A stretch of 64,000 nt of DNA from Chitinophagaceae bacterium T5-Br10_B2g13 (GCA_001564065.1 LKNA01000002.1:43177-107176), one strand, 5' to 3'. Positions 18,047 through 27,375 are shown, numbered from the stretch's first letter. The notes: generated by a model from the letters alone, not told the origin. Numbers and translations are program-made.

Positions 18047-18979
18047 ATGACGTTAACACAACTCTCTTACATTATTGCTGTAGATAAATATCGACATTTT
18101 GCTACAGCTGCGGAAAAAAGCTATGTCACACAACCCACCTTGAGCATGCAGATTCATAAGCTTGAGGATGAGCTGGGTGTAACAATATTTGATCGCTCTA
18201 AATCACCCGTTATTCCTACAGAAATAGGAGAGAAAATCATAGCTCAGGCAAAAACCATACTTAAAGAGTCGAAACAGATATCAGATATTGCCAACTTTAA
18301 AGAAGATGATCTCCAGGGCAAGTTTAAGGTTGGAATCATTCCAACCATTGCGCCCTACCTTGTGCCGCTTTTCATTCGGTCGTTCGTTAAAAAATATCCC
18401 AATGTTGATCTGGTATTTGAGGAACTGATCACAAGTGAAGTTCTGGACAAAATTGGAAATGATCAGCTCGACGCCGGCATCATCGCAACCCCGGCCGATC
18501 AGAGTTTCATCTACACCGAGGATCTTTACGTTGAGCCGTTCGTTGGATATTTGTCACACAGTCATCCTCTGATTGAAAAGGAGAAGCTAACTGTCGAGGA
18601 TTTAGACCGTTCCAACATCTGGCTTTTAAGTGAAGGCCACTGTTTTCGGGATCAGACCGTACAGCTTTGCCAGGAAATAAAAGACCACAAAGACCCATCC
18701 ATTGAGTTTAAAAGCGGCAACCTTGAAACCCTGAAACGTCTTGTGGAACAGAATTTTGGAATGACGCTCCTTCCGTGGACGGCAATTAACGAACATAAGA
18801 ATAGCTGCTCAAACGCTATTATAAAAGAGTTCGAAGCGCCGATTCCTTCCCGAAAAGTTCGCTTAATTTACGGTCGGAAGCATCTGAAAAAATCCATTAT
18901 AAAAGCGTTTAAAGAGTCCGTCTGCAACTCTATTCCTTCCGAACTCAAAAATAGCGGTGAGCGCGTTCTCATCGAGTAA
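18047..18979 (+). CDS. oxyR: Peroxide-sensing LysR-type regulator OxyR
   Basis: A 310-residue LysR-type regulator with an N-terminal winged HTH (LTQLSYIIAVDKYRHFATAA, then TQPTLSMQIHKLE). In the effector domain the redox pair sits in SEGHCFRDQTVQLCQE at C199 and C208, the same numbers as the E. coli peroxide sensor. It should therefore activate peroxide defence genes by disulfide switching. Possible targets in the window are dps (52 kb) and the peroxiredoxin (60.7 kb), but I could not confirm binding sites. Divergent from acyP. Confidence 0.93.
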   Translation: MTLTQLSYIIAVDKYRHFATAAEKSYVTQPTLSMQIHKLEDELGVTIFDRSKSPVIPTEIGEKIIAQAKTILKESKQISDIANFKEDDLQGKFKVGIIPTIAPYLVPLFIRSFVKKYPNVDLVFEELITSEVLDKIGNDQLDAGIIATPADQSFIYTEDLYVEPFVGYLSHSHPLIEKEKLTVEDLDRSNIWLLSEGHCFRDQTVQLCQEIKDHKDPSIEFKSGNLETLKRLVEQNFGMTLLPWTAINEHKNSCSNAIIKEFEAPIPSRKVRLIYGRKHLKKSIIKAFKESVCNSIPSELKNSGERVLIE

Positions 18980-19031
18980 TTCTATTCTGAGTTCCTATCA
19001 AACAAATTTACAATCAGGTTAAATCGTTACA

Positions 19032-19469
19032 ATGGAACACTTCTCTACACAGTGGTTTCTGGCTTTTTACGTATCTCTAGGCGCCTTGCTGTTGAGTTAC
19101 GGCATTTTCTTACTCTTCAAAACGGATCATATGAAGGAGTATTTACTCTCTGCAGCTGAGGAAGACACGCCACCGGCCTCATGGAAAAAAATCCTGAAAT
19201 ACCTTCTGCTTTTTACTCTGCCCGGGCTTTTCCTCTCTTTTATTCCATTCTCCTGGATTGAGCTTCTGTTTTCGCTCTGGGCACTTCTCATTATTTTTGT
19301 TGCCGGACAGCTTATTTTAGTTTGGCAACATACCTCGCAGGCAATTCTCTCCAATAAAGATAACCTGAAGAGAAAAATTCGTTTTGTGGCATTTAATATG
19401 ATGTCGATCGGGATTGTACTGTTTTTATTGACCTATGTACTTCTTGAACGATCCGGCACCTTTTCATGA
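19032..19469 (+). CDS. Four-helix membrane protein, unknown
   Basis: A 145-residue protein with four hydrophobic segments (about 9-27, 50-67, 70-93, 118-139) and short charged loops. I recognise no domain. It lies 52 bp after oxyR, and its stop overlaps the start of the exonuclease gene by 4 bp (ATGA), so the two are probably translationally coupled. The tight link to a DNA-repair nuclease is its only functional hint. Confidence 0.75.
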   Translation: MEHFSTQWFLAFYVSLGALLLSYGIFLLFKTDHMKEYLLSAAEEDTPPASWKKILKYLLLFTLPGLFLSFIPFSWIELLFSLWALLIIFVAGQLILVWQHTSQAILSNKDNLKRKIRFVAFNMMSIGIVLFLLTYVLLERSGTFS

Positions 19470-20449
19470 TTATCAAAAAGACAGGATATCACGGTCTCTT
19501 TTTTCCTGAAATCGGGGTTTCGCTCGACGGTTACCACCCTGAGGCAGCATACGCTTTTGTCAGCCATGCGCATGCCGACCACATGCCTCGCAACAAAAAT
19601 ACCAGAGCCTACGCCACTTCTGCCACACTTGACCTGATGGAGCTTAGAGGATTTACGGGAGAAAAGAATACCCTGAAATTTCTTGAACCGTTTGAGGCGG
19701 ACCGATTCCGCGCCACACTTTATCCGGCAGGTCACATCCTTGGTTCTGCCATGATCTACCTCGAAACCGATCAGGGTAGCATTTTATACACAGGCGACTA
19801 TAAAACACCTCCATCCCCCGCCACTGAAGGATTTGACGCCCCGGACCATGCAGACTTGCTTATAACTGAAGCCACATTCGGCCTTCCCATTTACCGCTGG
19901 AAACCGCTTGATGAACTTAGAGAAGAGATTCAGCACTTTGCAGTTTCGTCACTCGAGGATGGATACACGCCCATTTTTCTGGGATATAATCTGGGAAAAG
20001 CACAGGAGATCATGCACATGCTCGCTCCCTTAAATCATCCGGTAATGATACACGGAGCAGGATTTAAACTGTGTGATGTTTACGAAAAACACGGTATTAA
20101 TCTGGGAAACTATTCAACCTATGTACGTGAGGAGTGCGAGGGGAAAATTCTGGTCACTCCTTCATCAGCACTCTCAAAAGGATTTGCCTCAAATATTTCA
20201 AAAACTCGGGTGGCGTACTGTTCTGGGTGGGCTTCCAATGAGTCCAGGCGAACACAGCTCACAGCGGATAAACTCATTCCGCTTTCTGATCATCTCGACT
20301 TTTTTGAATTGATCAGGTTCTGCAAAGAACTCTCGCCCGGGAAAGTCTATATAACTCACACACCTAATCCGGATGTTGTTCAACACTATCTGGATCAGGA
20401 GGGATTAGTAAGTTCTTTTCTTCACCTGGAGTATGAAGCTGAGGATTAG
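19466..20449 (+). CDS. Ligase-associated MBL-fold DNA exonuclease
   Basis: A 327-residue metallo-beta-lactamase-fold protein. The HxHxDH metal motif is SHAHADHM (H34, H36, D38, H39); later ligands are in AGHILGSAM, TGDYKTPP and SDHLDF. The architecture, short N-terminus (TGYHGLFFPEIGVSLDG) and C-terminal THTP segment match the family annotated as ligase-associated DNA damage response exonuclease. That family normally sits beside an ATP-dependent ligase, a DEXH helicase and PdeM. Here the ligase is 2.3 kb away on the opposite strand and the other two are absent from the window. Its stop overlaps the kinase stop (TTAG). Confidence 0.85.
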   Translation: MIIKKTGYHGLFFPEIGVSLDGYHPEAAYAFVSHAHADHMPRNKNTRAYATSATLDLMELRGFTGEKNTLKFLEPFEADRFRATLYPAGHILGSAMIYLETDQGSILYTGDYKTPPSPATEGFDAPDHADLLITEATFGLPIYRWKPLDELREEIQHFAVSSLEDGYTPIFLGYNLGKAQEIMHMLAPLNHPVMIHGAGFKLCDVYEKHGINLGNYSTYVREECEGKILVTPSSALSKGFASNISKTRVAYCSGWASNESRRTQLTADKLIPLSDHLDFFELIRFCKELSPGKVYITHTPNPDVVQHYLDQEGLVSSFLHLEYEAED

Positions 20450-22725
20450 TTACTGCTCGTTTGACCTGTAGTTACCCACTGCTCTGTACCGGAATGACCG
20501 TTACTTGTCTCTATTTTTTCATCAAACTGTTCTGCTAAAGGCAGAGTGAAATAGAATGTGGTTCCCACCTGGTATTCACTTTTAAACCACAAATCTCCAC
20601 CATGCTCCTCCACATACTCTTTACTCAAATTCAGCCCCAATCCGCTGCCTTTTTCGTTCTTGGTGCCACGAGTTGTAAAGTGTTCATTTCCAAAAAGTTT
20701 CGACTGATCTTCCGCCTTAATCCCCATTCCCTCATCAATAATTTGCACTTCAGCATACCGCCCATTTCTGCTTCCGCTAACCGTAATTTCGTCATTTTCT
20801 TTGCTGAATTTTATCGCATTGGCTATAAGATTTCGTAAAACAAGCTTCACAATATCATAATCAGCTCTAACCAAGAGTCCATTATCTACTTGCAACTCAA
20901 TTGATATCCCTTTGTTTTCTGCCTGAAAACGAACCTGCTCCGTTACCGCTTTCGCTGCCTCAGAAAATTCAAAATCTCGTTTATTTAGCTGAACCCCGTT
21001 CATTTGAGCTTTTGCCCAGGCCAGCAGATTATCCATCATGTTGGAGTTATCCTGAATGTTTTGATCCAGCGAATCGAGAATATTATCCCTTTCTGATTTA
21101 GACAGATCATGCTCACGTATCAGATAGATTAAGCTTTGAAGGGAACTCAGCGGACTCCTTAAATCGTGGGCAACAATGGCAAAAAGTTTATTTTTTACTT
21201 GATTCACCTGCTCAAGCTCATTGTTTTTCTCCTTTACAGTCTTGTTCACCTCCCGGATTTTCTGGTTCGACTCCTCAAGTTCAGAATTCACATCCATAAC
21301 TTTACGGTTCGATCGATTCAGAACAAATGCCACTGCCAGCAGAAAAGCACCCAGTGAAAATGCGAAAACAATGAGCCATTTCTGCAGATCCACCCTCGCC
21401 TGAATCTCCTGCTGCCGAGCCTCAATGATCTCTGCCTGCTGCTCCCTGGTTCTTATGTTGAAAAGTGTTTCATACTCTGCCTGAAGTCTTAACCTCTCTT
21501 CCGAAGCCAATGAATCTTCGAGCTCCGTTAACCGCTCCAGCCATTGAAGAGCGAGGGCTGTGTTTCCGGCACTTTTATAAACTTCATAAAGCTTATTGTA
21601 CGACTCGGCCTGGAATCCGCGATACCCTCTCTCTTCCGCAATAGATTGAGCTCTGGCATACCATCTGGCGGCTGCCCCAAAATTATTTTTCTCAGATTCC
21701 AGGTTACCTAAACTGATGGCACTGTTATACTGTCCTTCAACGCTTCCCAATTTCACACTTTCATCCAGTGTAAACAGGAAAATCTCCTCGGCCCTTGCTA
21801 AATCTCCGCGCTGCGCTTCCATTCGGGCCAAATTATAGTAGATTCGAACTTGTGCCAAACGATCATTTGCAGATTCAGCCAAGGTCAATCCCTCAGTATA
21901 GTACTCTTCTGCCAGCTCATAACGGCCAATTGATGAATAAAGATTTCCCTTATTTACGTAAACTCTGCGCAAATTTATCTGATGGCCAATCGCTCTGCTT
22001 ATCTCTTCAGATTTGTCCAGGTAGAACTCAGCTTGTTCGTAATCTTCCATTTCCTCAAACAGATTTCCAATATTGTTTGAGGTGATGGCAATTAAAACGG
22101 AATCTTTTTCATTTTCTGCAAATACCAGTGCGTCGTAAAAATTCTGGAGCGCTTCTATCTGATCACCCATTGATGAGTATACCGATGCAAGATTCATCCT
22201 CAATCCTGCTACCTGATCTTCCCGCCCTAGCGAGTCTGCAACCTGGATAGCCTCTTCGTATAATCTGGATGAGAGCACAAGCTGGCCGGACATCTGAAGT
22301 GCCACGGCTTTTAGATTCTTCTGAGTATTCATACTCTCCGGAGGAATATCGAGAAACTCTGCCTGATCCAGCATTATGAGGGCTGAATCGGGCTCCTCTC
22401 TGGAAAGATAGAGTGACCCCAAACTTACCAGCGTCATAAACTGGGCGCGATCGTTCTCCTCATCTAATTTATCAGCAACCTGAAATGCAAGTAACAACCA
22501 CTCTTTCGCTTCCTCAAACTCCCCTCTCATTACCAGCTGCTCACCCAGTTCGTTGAGGGACTCCACAGTTTCCATCGTTGATATAGCGGGGTTTACCGCA
22601 GATCGCAAGCTGTCCAAATCGGTCTGTTGGCCATTAGCATCAATCTGCAGGTGTAGAAGCAAAAATATTATGATTAAAGAGAGCGGTACCCTCATTGCGG
22701 CAATGATCTTATTTACATTAGACAA
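20446..22725 (-). CDS. TPR-containing sensor histidine kinase
   Basis: A 759-residue membrane sensor. A signal/anchor segment (LSLIIIFLLLHLQI) precedes about nine tetratricopeptide repeats (55-405), expected in the periplasm. A membrane helix (450-469) leads to a coiled coil (475-512) and HisKA with the phospho-acceptor in FAIVAHDLRSPL (H520). The HATPase has an N box (NLIANAIKFS), G1 (DEGMGIK) and G2 (GSGLGLNLS). There is no receiver domain and no response regulator nearby. The layout is typical of Bacteroidota TPR kinases. Convergent with the exonuclease gene; 60 bp downstream of the DNA ligase. Confidence 0.92.
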   Translation of the reverse strand: MSNVNKIIAAMRVPLSLIIIFLLLHLQIDANGQQTDLDSLRSAVNPAISTMETVESLNELGEQLVMRGEFEEAKEWLLLAFQVADKLDEENDRAQFMTLVSLGSLYLSREEPDSALIMLDQAEFLDIPPESMNTQKNLKAVALQMSGQLVLSSRLYEEAIQVADSLGREDQVAGLRMNLASVYSSMGDQIEALQNFYDALVFAENEKDSVLIAITSNNIGNLFEEMEDYEQAEFYLDKSEEISRAIGHQINLRRVYVNKGNLYSSIGRYELAEEYYTEGLTLAESANDRLAQVRIYYNLARMEAQRGDLARAEEIFLFTLDESVKLGSVEGQYNSAISLGNLESEKNNFGAAARWYARAQSIAEERGYRGFQAESYNKLYEVYKSAGNTALALQWLERLTELEDSLASEERLRLQAEYETLFNIRTREQQAEIIEARQQEIQARVDLQKWLIVFAFSLGAFLLAVAFVLNRSNRKVMDVNSELEESNQKIREVNKTVKEKNNELEQVNQVKNKLFAIVAHDLRSPLSSLQSLIYLIREHDLSKSERDNILDSLDQNIQDNSNMMDNLLAWAKAQMNGVQLNKRDFEFSEAAKAVTEQVRFQAENKGISIELQVDNGLLVRADYDIVKLVLRNLIANAIKFSKENDEITVSGSRNGRYAEVQIIDEGMGIKAEDQSKLFGNEHFTTRGTKNEKGSGLGLNLSKEYVEEHGGDLWFKSEYQVGTTFYFTLPLAEQFDEKIETSNGHSGTEQWVTTGQTSSN

Positions 22726-22785
22726 CTTTAATATAACAGATTATTTGTAATTTCAGTGCACTAAGTATAATCCTCCGGTAAAACG

Positions 22786-24504
22786 TTAACGCTCAGTTTT
22801 ACTGAAATAAAATGAGGGATTATTTCCCTGCACCAACCTCTCTTTCTCTATCCTATTTTTATATAATCGTTCAACATCTTTTAACGTGTCTGCATCATCA
22901 GGGGATAAATCCCATCTGATTCGCTTAAAGCGAGGCAGTCGGAGCGTATAGCCTGCCTTTGTTCTCTTATTCAATTGAATATCGTCAAATTCCAGCTCTA
23001 CCATCAGCCCCGGCATCAATCCTAAAGTTGGTCCGTATCTTTCTACGGTTAACTTTTTTATTTCGGAGTTCATCCTTTTAAGTTCTTCATCAGTGTAGCC
23101 GCCATACGCTTTCCCAATCGGTATAAACTCCTCCTCATACCGATCATCACTCTTTACCGAAATTCCCAATGTGAAATCAGAATACAAACCGCCTCGTTTC
23201 CCGCTACCCGCGTGCGCATACATCATCACTGTATCTAGTGTGCCGCCCGGCTTTTTAACCTTTAGCCAAGATTTCCCACGCTGCCCATACTCATAAGAGG
23301 AGCCCCGTTTTTTAAGCATTAACCCCTCATTGCCATGTGCAATGGCTCGATCAAAGAGTTCATCAAGGATGTCGTTATCATTTAGTTCAAACTGGTTCGA
23401 TACCGGAATTTTATATTTATCGGAAAGGATTTCGAGCTGTTCTCTTCGCTGCTCAAGCGGTGCCTCAAAAGTTGGTGTTTCACTGAGATACAGAAGGTCG
23501 TAAGCGATAAAAAGAACAGGCAGTTCATTCAATATCTTTTTTGATGGTTTTTTTAAACCCATCCTTTTTTGAAGAAGCTGAAAAGGCTGAATTTTCTCAT
23601 CATAGTAAACGCAAATCTCCCCGTCCAATACAACTTCAGGGAGTGAACTATTTTTGAAAAAATACTCTATTTCAGGAAAGGAGTGTGTTATTTCATTGAG
23701 ATCTCTTGAATAGATCTCAGTGTTATTATCAGCATAATGGACCTGCGCCCTCATTCCATCAAATTTCTCTTCGGCAATGTAATCTGACAGATTCTCTACG
23801 GCCCTGCTCTGGATCGGCGAAGCGAGCATAAATGATAGCGGGTGAAACAGTTTAAACTCCGCCTCACTTAAACGCTCCTCTTTTGCCAGTACAGCTGTCT
23901 TACCGATACTTCCTGTAATCATATGCGCATAACGTACACTCTCTTTATCGTAGTTAAACGCTTTGGCAATGGATGCTATAACACTCTTTGTTTCAAACCC
24001 TATTCTAAGTGAACCCTGACCCAGCATTCGGATGGAGTATTTTACTTCAACCGGATGCATTCTTCTCCACATTTTTTGAAGCAGGTCAATTTTATCCACA
24101 CGCGAGGAAACGTCGAGAAGATCATGAAACAGACCATTCACCTCATGAAGTGATAAGCTTACCGGCTCTCGTTTTTCAATAGCCTCAGGGATGTTTTGTA
24201 AAAGTCTCTCAATAGTCTCGGAGTTGCTCCCTGTTGCCGTTCTGCACGGCTTGTACACCTTATCGTAGTCAATTTCACAAAACCCTGATGCCGCAAGGCC
24301 GGCGGTTCTGCTGCCAACAGAAGCGCGTTTGCCGCTTATCACTGAAAAAGCACCCTCACCTACAAATTGAGCTGCAAGCTGCAGGTCTTCAACAGAATTA
24401 AGTTCAGACAAATATTGAGCAAATAATTTGATCTTAGCATTTGTGCCTCGTGTTTTACGAATCAGCTGAATAGTATCACATAGCTCAAAAAATGAGGCGC
24501 TCAT
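22786..24504 (-). CDS. ATP-dependent DNA ligase
   Basis: A 572-residue ATP-dependent ligase with three regions. An N-terminal alpha-helical DNA-binding region (about 1-215) is followed by the nucleotidyltransferase domain with motif I EEKFDGMR (adenylated K247), motif III (LDGEICVY), motif IV (EGLMLKKRGS) and motif V (SWLKVKKPG). The OB-fold (GKAYGGYTDEEL to RFKRIRWDL) closes the protein. This is the bacterial/archaeal type used in repair, distinct from the NAD-dependent LigA. It is 4 bp downstream of hemW and partner in type to the MBL exonuclease at 19.5 kb. Confidence 0.95.
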   Translation of the reverse strand: MSASFFELCDTIQLIRKTRGTNAKIKLFAQYLSELNSVEDLQLAAQFVGEGAFSVISGKRASVGSRTAGLAASGFCEIDYDKVYKPCRTATGSNSETIERLLQNIPEAIEKREPVSLSLHEVNGLFHDLLDVSSRVDKIDLLQKMWRRMHPVEVKYSIRMLGQGSLRIGFETKSVIASIAKAFNYDKESVRYAHMITGSIGKTAVLAKEERLSEAEFKLFHPLSFMLASPIQSRAVENLSDYIAEEKFDGMRAQVHYADNNTEIYSRDLNEITHSFPEIEYFFKNSSLPEVVLDGEICVYYDEKIQPFQLLQKRMGLKKPSKKILNELPVLFIAYDLLYLSETPTFEAPLEQRREQLEILSDKYKIPVSNQFELNDNDILDELFDRAIAHGNEGLMLKKRGSSYEYGQRGKSWLKVKKPGGTLDTVMMYAHAGSGKRGGLYSDFTLGISVKSDDRYEEEFIPIGKAYGGYTDEELKRMNSEIKKLTVERYGPTLGLMPGLMVELEFDDIQLNKRTKAGYTLRLPRFKRIRWDLSPDDADTLKDVERLYKNRIEKERLVQGNNPSFYFSKTER

Positions 24505-24508
24505 AGGG

Positions 24509-25648
24509 TTAGCTTTTTGAGAGCAGATCTACAATTAAAAGGTCTGCAATTTTCAATCCTTCCGGTGTAAACCTCAAAACATCTTCTTCTGTTTTCAGCA
24601 TTCCTTTTTCTCTTTGATAGTCCAGCCACTCAGCTTGTCTATGGTTCATCTCATAACTGTATCTGGATTTCAGCTCATCAAAACTGACGCCCCATTTGGT
24701 GCGCAGCCCAAGCATCAGCCTCTCTTCCGCCAGGCTGAACAGGGAAAGCTTTTCTACCTCTTTAGCACTGTCATTGGAAAGTGCATTCATATACTGATTT
24801 ATATCAGACCTGTTCTCCCATCTGAGAGCAGTTTCATCAGACCACCAGAATGAGTGTGCCGATGGACCCAGCCCCAAATAGTTTTTATGGCGCCAATAGT
24901 TGCTGTTGTGAACGGCTTCTTTGCCCGGTTTTGAAAAGTTGCTCACTTCATACCTCTCAATCCCTGCAATCCCTAATTTATTTGTCAGGAGATCAAAATG
25001 TTCGGCGACCAGATCATCTTCCGGCGGAGAGATTCTCCCAAGCTCAACCTGTTTCCCCAATCGGGTTTGAGGCTCTACTGTAAGCGAGTACGCCGAGATG
25101 TGTGGCGGATCGTACTCCAGGAGCTGAGATATGTCTTCCTCAAGCATTTCCAAGGTCTGACCGGGATTACCGTAAATTAGATCGGCAGTAAATGTGGGAA
25201 AGCCTGCTGTTTGCAAACTATCCAGAGCTTTTAGTGCTTCATCTTTTGTATGTGCGCGATGCATAAACTGAAGCAGTTTTTCATCAAATGACTGCACGCC
25301 CATACTGGCACGATTAATTCCCAGATCCAGCAGCGATCTCAAATAATCCGGCGTAACATCATCCGGATTCATCTCCATCGTTACCTCAACAGGATTTAAG
25401 GAAAATGTATCTTCCAGCGCATTGAATATCCGCTCAAGCTGATCTGGATTAAGCTGAGACGGAGTACCACCACCAAGATAAACGGTCTCTATCTGCTCTT
25501 CGGAATAGTCGGTTCCCCGATACGATTCAATTTCACTGATCAGTGAATCTACAAGGGGCTCTACCAGTTTTTTTCGTGTAATAAAGTAGAAGTCACAGTA
25601 ACTGCATGCCTGTTTACAAAATGGTATGTGTATATAAATTCCAGCCAT
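24509..25648 (-). CDS. hemW: Radical SAM heme chaperone HemW
   Basis: A 379-residue radical-SAM protein. The cluster motif CKQACSYCDF holds C11, C15 and C18, with YLGGGTPSQL, MEMNPDD and GVQSFDEKLL following in the order seen in HemN/HemW. It lacks the extra N-terminal region of HemN, and the length fits HemW, which delivers heme to respiratory enzymes rather than oxidising coproporphyrinogen. It is likely the first gene of a hemW-ligase-kinase unit. Confidence 0.92.
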   Translation of the reverse strand: MAGIYIHIPFCKQACSYCDFYFITRKKLVEPLVDSLISEIESYRGTDYSEEQIETVYLGGGTPSQLNPDQLERIFNALEDTFSLNPVEVTMEMNPDDVTPDYLRSLLDLGINRASMGVQSFDEKLLQFMHRAHTKDEALKALDSLQTAGFPTFTADLIYGNPGQTLEMLEEDISQLLEYDPPHISAYSLTVEPQTRLGKQVELGRISPPEDDLVAEHFDLLTNKLGIAGIERYEVSNFSKPGKEAVHNSNYWRHKNYLGLGPSAHSFWWSDETALRWENRSDINQYMNALSNDSAKEVEKLSLFSLAEERLMLGLRTKWGVSFDELKSRYSYEMNHRQAEWLDYQREKGMLKTEEDVLRFTPEGLKIADLLIVDLLSKS

Positions 25649-25660
25649 GCATAGATAAGA

Positions 25661-25683
25661 AAAGCACAGGAAACCTGTGCTTT
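25661..25683 (-). terminator. Perfect 10-bp hairpin terminator
   Basis: AAAGCACAGG and CCTGTGCTTT pair perfectly around an AAA loop between the carbonic anhydrase stop (25696) and the hemW start. It should end the sufE/dsbA/carbonic-anhydrase transcript; the U-tract on the minus strand is short (TTTTCTT). Confidence 0.75.
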
Positions 25684-25695
25684 ATTGATATAAAT

Positions 25696-26244
25696 TTACT
25701 GCTTTGGAGTATAGAAAGGGTTCTCATCGTACGTATCTACCTGACGATATGTACGTTGATATTTCACATAATTTTTAGCGGAGGATTTTATCGACTCCAG
25801 CTCCTCCTCCGTCAGTTTGCGATGTTTTTTTGCGGGAGAACCCATATACATGTAGCCCGATTCCAACACTTTTCCGGGAGGTACCAAGGTTCCGGCAGCA
25901 ACAATCACGTCGCTGTTAATAACTGCCTTGTCCAAAACTGTGGCGTGGATGCCTATAAGTACACGGTCGTGAATTGTACAGCCGTGCACCATCGCATTGT
26001 GCCCAACTGTAACATCATTACCAATCTTTGTAGGTCCCGTCTGATTCATCACGTGAATAGACGCATTGTCCTGAATGTTGGAGCGCTCGCCAATTTCAAT
26101 CCAGTTAACATCACCTCGTATCGTTGAGTTAAACCAAACAGAACTGTCTTTTCCAATGGTTACATCACCAATAATATCTGCACTTGGTGCTACAAACACA
26201 GAATCATCAAATTGAGGTGATCTGTCTAGAAACTGATAAACCAT
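25696..26244 (-). CDS. Gamma-class carbonic anhydrase family protein
   Basis: A 182-residue left-handed parallel beta-helix protein with hexapeptide repeats (for example SADIIGDVTIGKDSSVWF). The zinc-ligand histidines are in SIHV and GHNAMVHGC. It belongs to the gamma-carbonic anhydrase/YrdA group; many members have no proven activity. The frame is open 27 codons further upstream, but those residues are read from inside the DsbA gene. The ATG at 26242-26244, one base after the DsbA stop, begins the conserved MVYQFLDRSP. Confidence 0.9.
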   Translation of the reverse strand: MVYQFLDRSPQFDDSVFVAPSADIIGDVTIGKDSSVWFNSTIRGDVNWIEIGERSNIQDNASIHVMNQTGPTKIGNDVTVGHNAMVHGCTIHDRVLIGIHATVLDKAVINSDVIVAAGTLVPPGKVLESGYMYMGSPAKKHRKLTEEELESIKSSAKNYVKYQRTYRQVDTYDENPFYTPKQ

Positions 26245-26245
26245 T

Positions 26246-26854
26246 TTATGAACGATACATGTAGAGTTCAACCATCGACTTGAACTGGTCGTAGGTTTGC
26301 GGGTTTTGGCGCAAACGCTGCCCATTAAAGAAGAATGTAGGAGTGGCGTTTACCTGTCGGCGAATACCTTCCTGACGTTGACTTTCAACGCGCTGATGAA
26401 TCACTTCAGATTCCAGATCGGCTTCGAACTGCTCCATATCCAGGCCAATCTCCTGTGCAAAGTCCATAAAATGATTACGAGCATCTCCCTGAGACCAAAC
26501 TTCCTGGTATTCAAAAATCATATCGTGCATCTCTTTAAAATTTCCTTGCTCTCTGGCGGCTTCAGCAGCGTAGGATGCCAGCGTGGAGTACTGAAAAGAG
26601 CTAAGTGGAAAGTGACGGTATTCAATTTCGACCATATCACCGAATTCCTGCTTTATCTGTTCTTGGGCTGGAACATACGCTTTGCAAGCCGGGCATTGGT
26701 AATCACTGTATTTGAGGATGTGAACTTTTTGTGCCTGACGTTCAACATTTGCTGAACCGTTTCCTGAATTGTTGCTTAACCCATAATACAGAACGCCACC
26801 GGCGATAACTACAAATGCAATCAGAGCAATAATCTGGATATTTTTCTTATTCAT
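26246..26854 (-). CDS. DsbA-family thioredoxin-fold protein
   Basis: A 202-residue exported thiol oxidoreductase. It has an N-terminal membrane anchor (IIALIAFVVIAGGVLYYGL) and a thioredoxin fold with active site CPAC (C54, C57) after ILKYSDYQ. The inserted helical domain and the cis-proline segment NATPTFFFNG are present. This is the DsbA/BdbD-like layout, probably acting in the periplasm on protein disulfides. No DsbB/VKOR partner is in the window. One base separates its stop from the carbonic anhydrase start. Confidence 0.9.
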   Translation of the reverse strand: MNKKNIQIIALIAFVVIAGGVLYYGLSNNSGNGSANVERQAQKVHILKYSDYQCPACKAYVPAQEQIKQEFGDMVEIEYRHFPLSSFQYSTLASYAAEAAREQGNFKEMHDMIFEYQEVWSQGDARNHFMDFAQEIGLDMEQFEADLESEVIHQRVESQRQEGIRRQVNATPTFFFNGQRLRQNPQTYDQFKSMVELYMYRS

Positions 26855-26940
26855 AATATTTATTGAAATGTATACTTATTAAAGTTTCAGGGCTCATAAC
26901 GCAGAATATAAGAAGAGATTACAGTGTATGCTCTATAAAA

Positions 26941-27375
26941 TTAGTTTTCAGCACTCTGAAGCTTAGACTTATAAGCCATTGCATAAATCTTCATCTGTTT
27001 AATCATAGATGCCAGCCCATTGGAACGTGTTGGTGAGAGGTGTTCTTGCATCCCAATTTTCTTGATAAAGTCGGGATTGTTGGTAAGAATATCTTCCGGA
27101 GTTTCCTCAGAGTAAAACCGCACCATCAGTGCCACCAGGCCTTTCGTTATAGCGGCGTCACTGTCTGCTTTAAAAACAACTTTATCATTATCAAGTTCCG
27201 TATGAAGCCAAACCTGAGACTGGCAGCCACGAACGAGGTTATCATCTGTTTTATACTTCTCATCAAGTGGATCCAGCTTTTGCCCAAGTTTGATGATGTA
27301 CTTATACCTTTCAGGCCAGTCGCCAAGTGCTTTAAATTCTCGTATTATCCGATCCTGTTTTTCTTCTATCGTCAT
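26941..27375 (-). CDS. sufE: SufE-family cysteine desulfuration protein
   Basis: A 144-residue SufE homologue that takes persulfide sulfur from the desulfurase SufS for Fe-S cluster assembly. The sulfur-accepting cysteine is in NLVRGCQSQVWL (C51), with the usual YKYIIKLGQKL and SPTRSNGLASM motifs. The rest of the suf operon is not in the window. It is 86 bp upstream of the DsbA-like gene on the same strand. Confidence 0.94.
   Translation of the reverse strand: MTIEEKQDRIIREFKALGDWPERYKYIIKLGQKLDPLDEKYKTDDNLVRGCQSQVWLHTELDNDKVVFKADSDAAITKGLVALMVRFYSEETPEDILTNNPDFIKKIGMQEHLSPTRSNGLASMIKQMKIYAMAYKSKLQSAEN

Noticed and set aside
25606..26127. 173-codon plus-strand frame opposite hemW start and the carbonic anhydrase gene
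   Set aside because: Antisense to the hexapeptide repeats of the carbonic anhydrase; it also runs through the perfect terminator hairpin.
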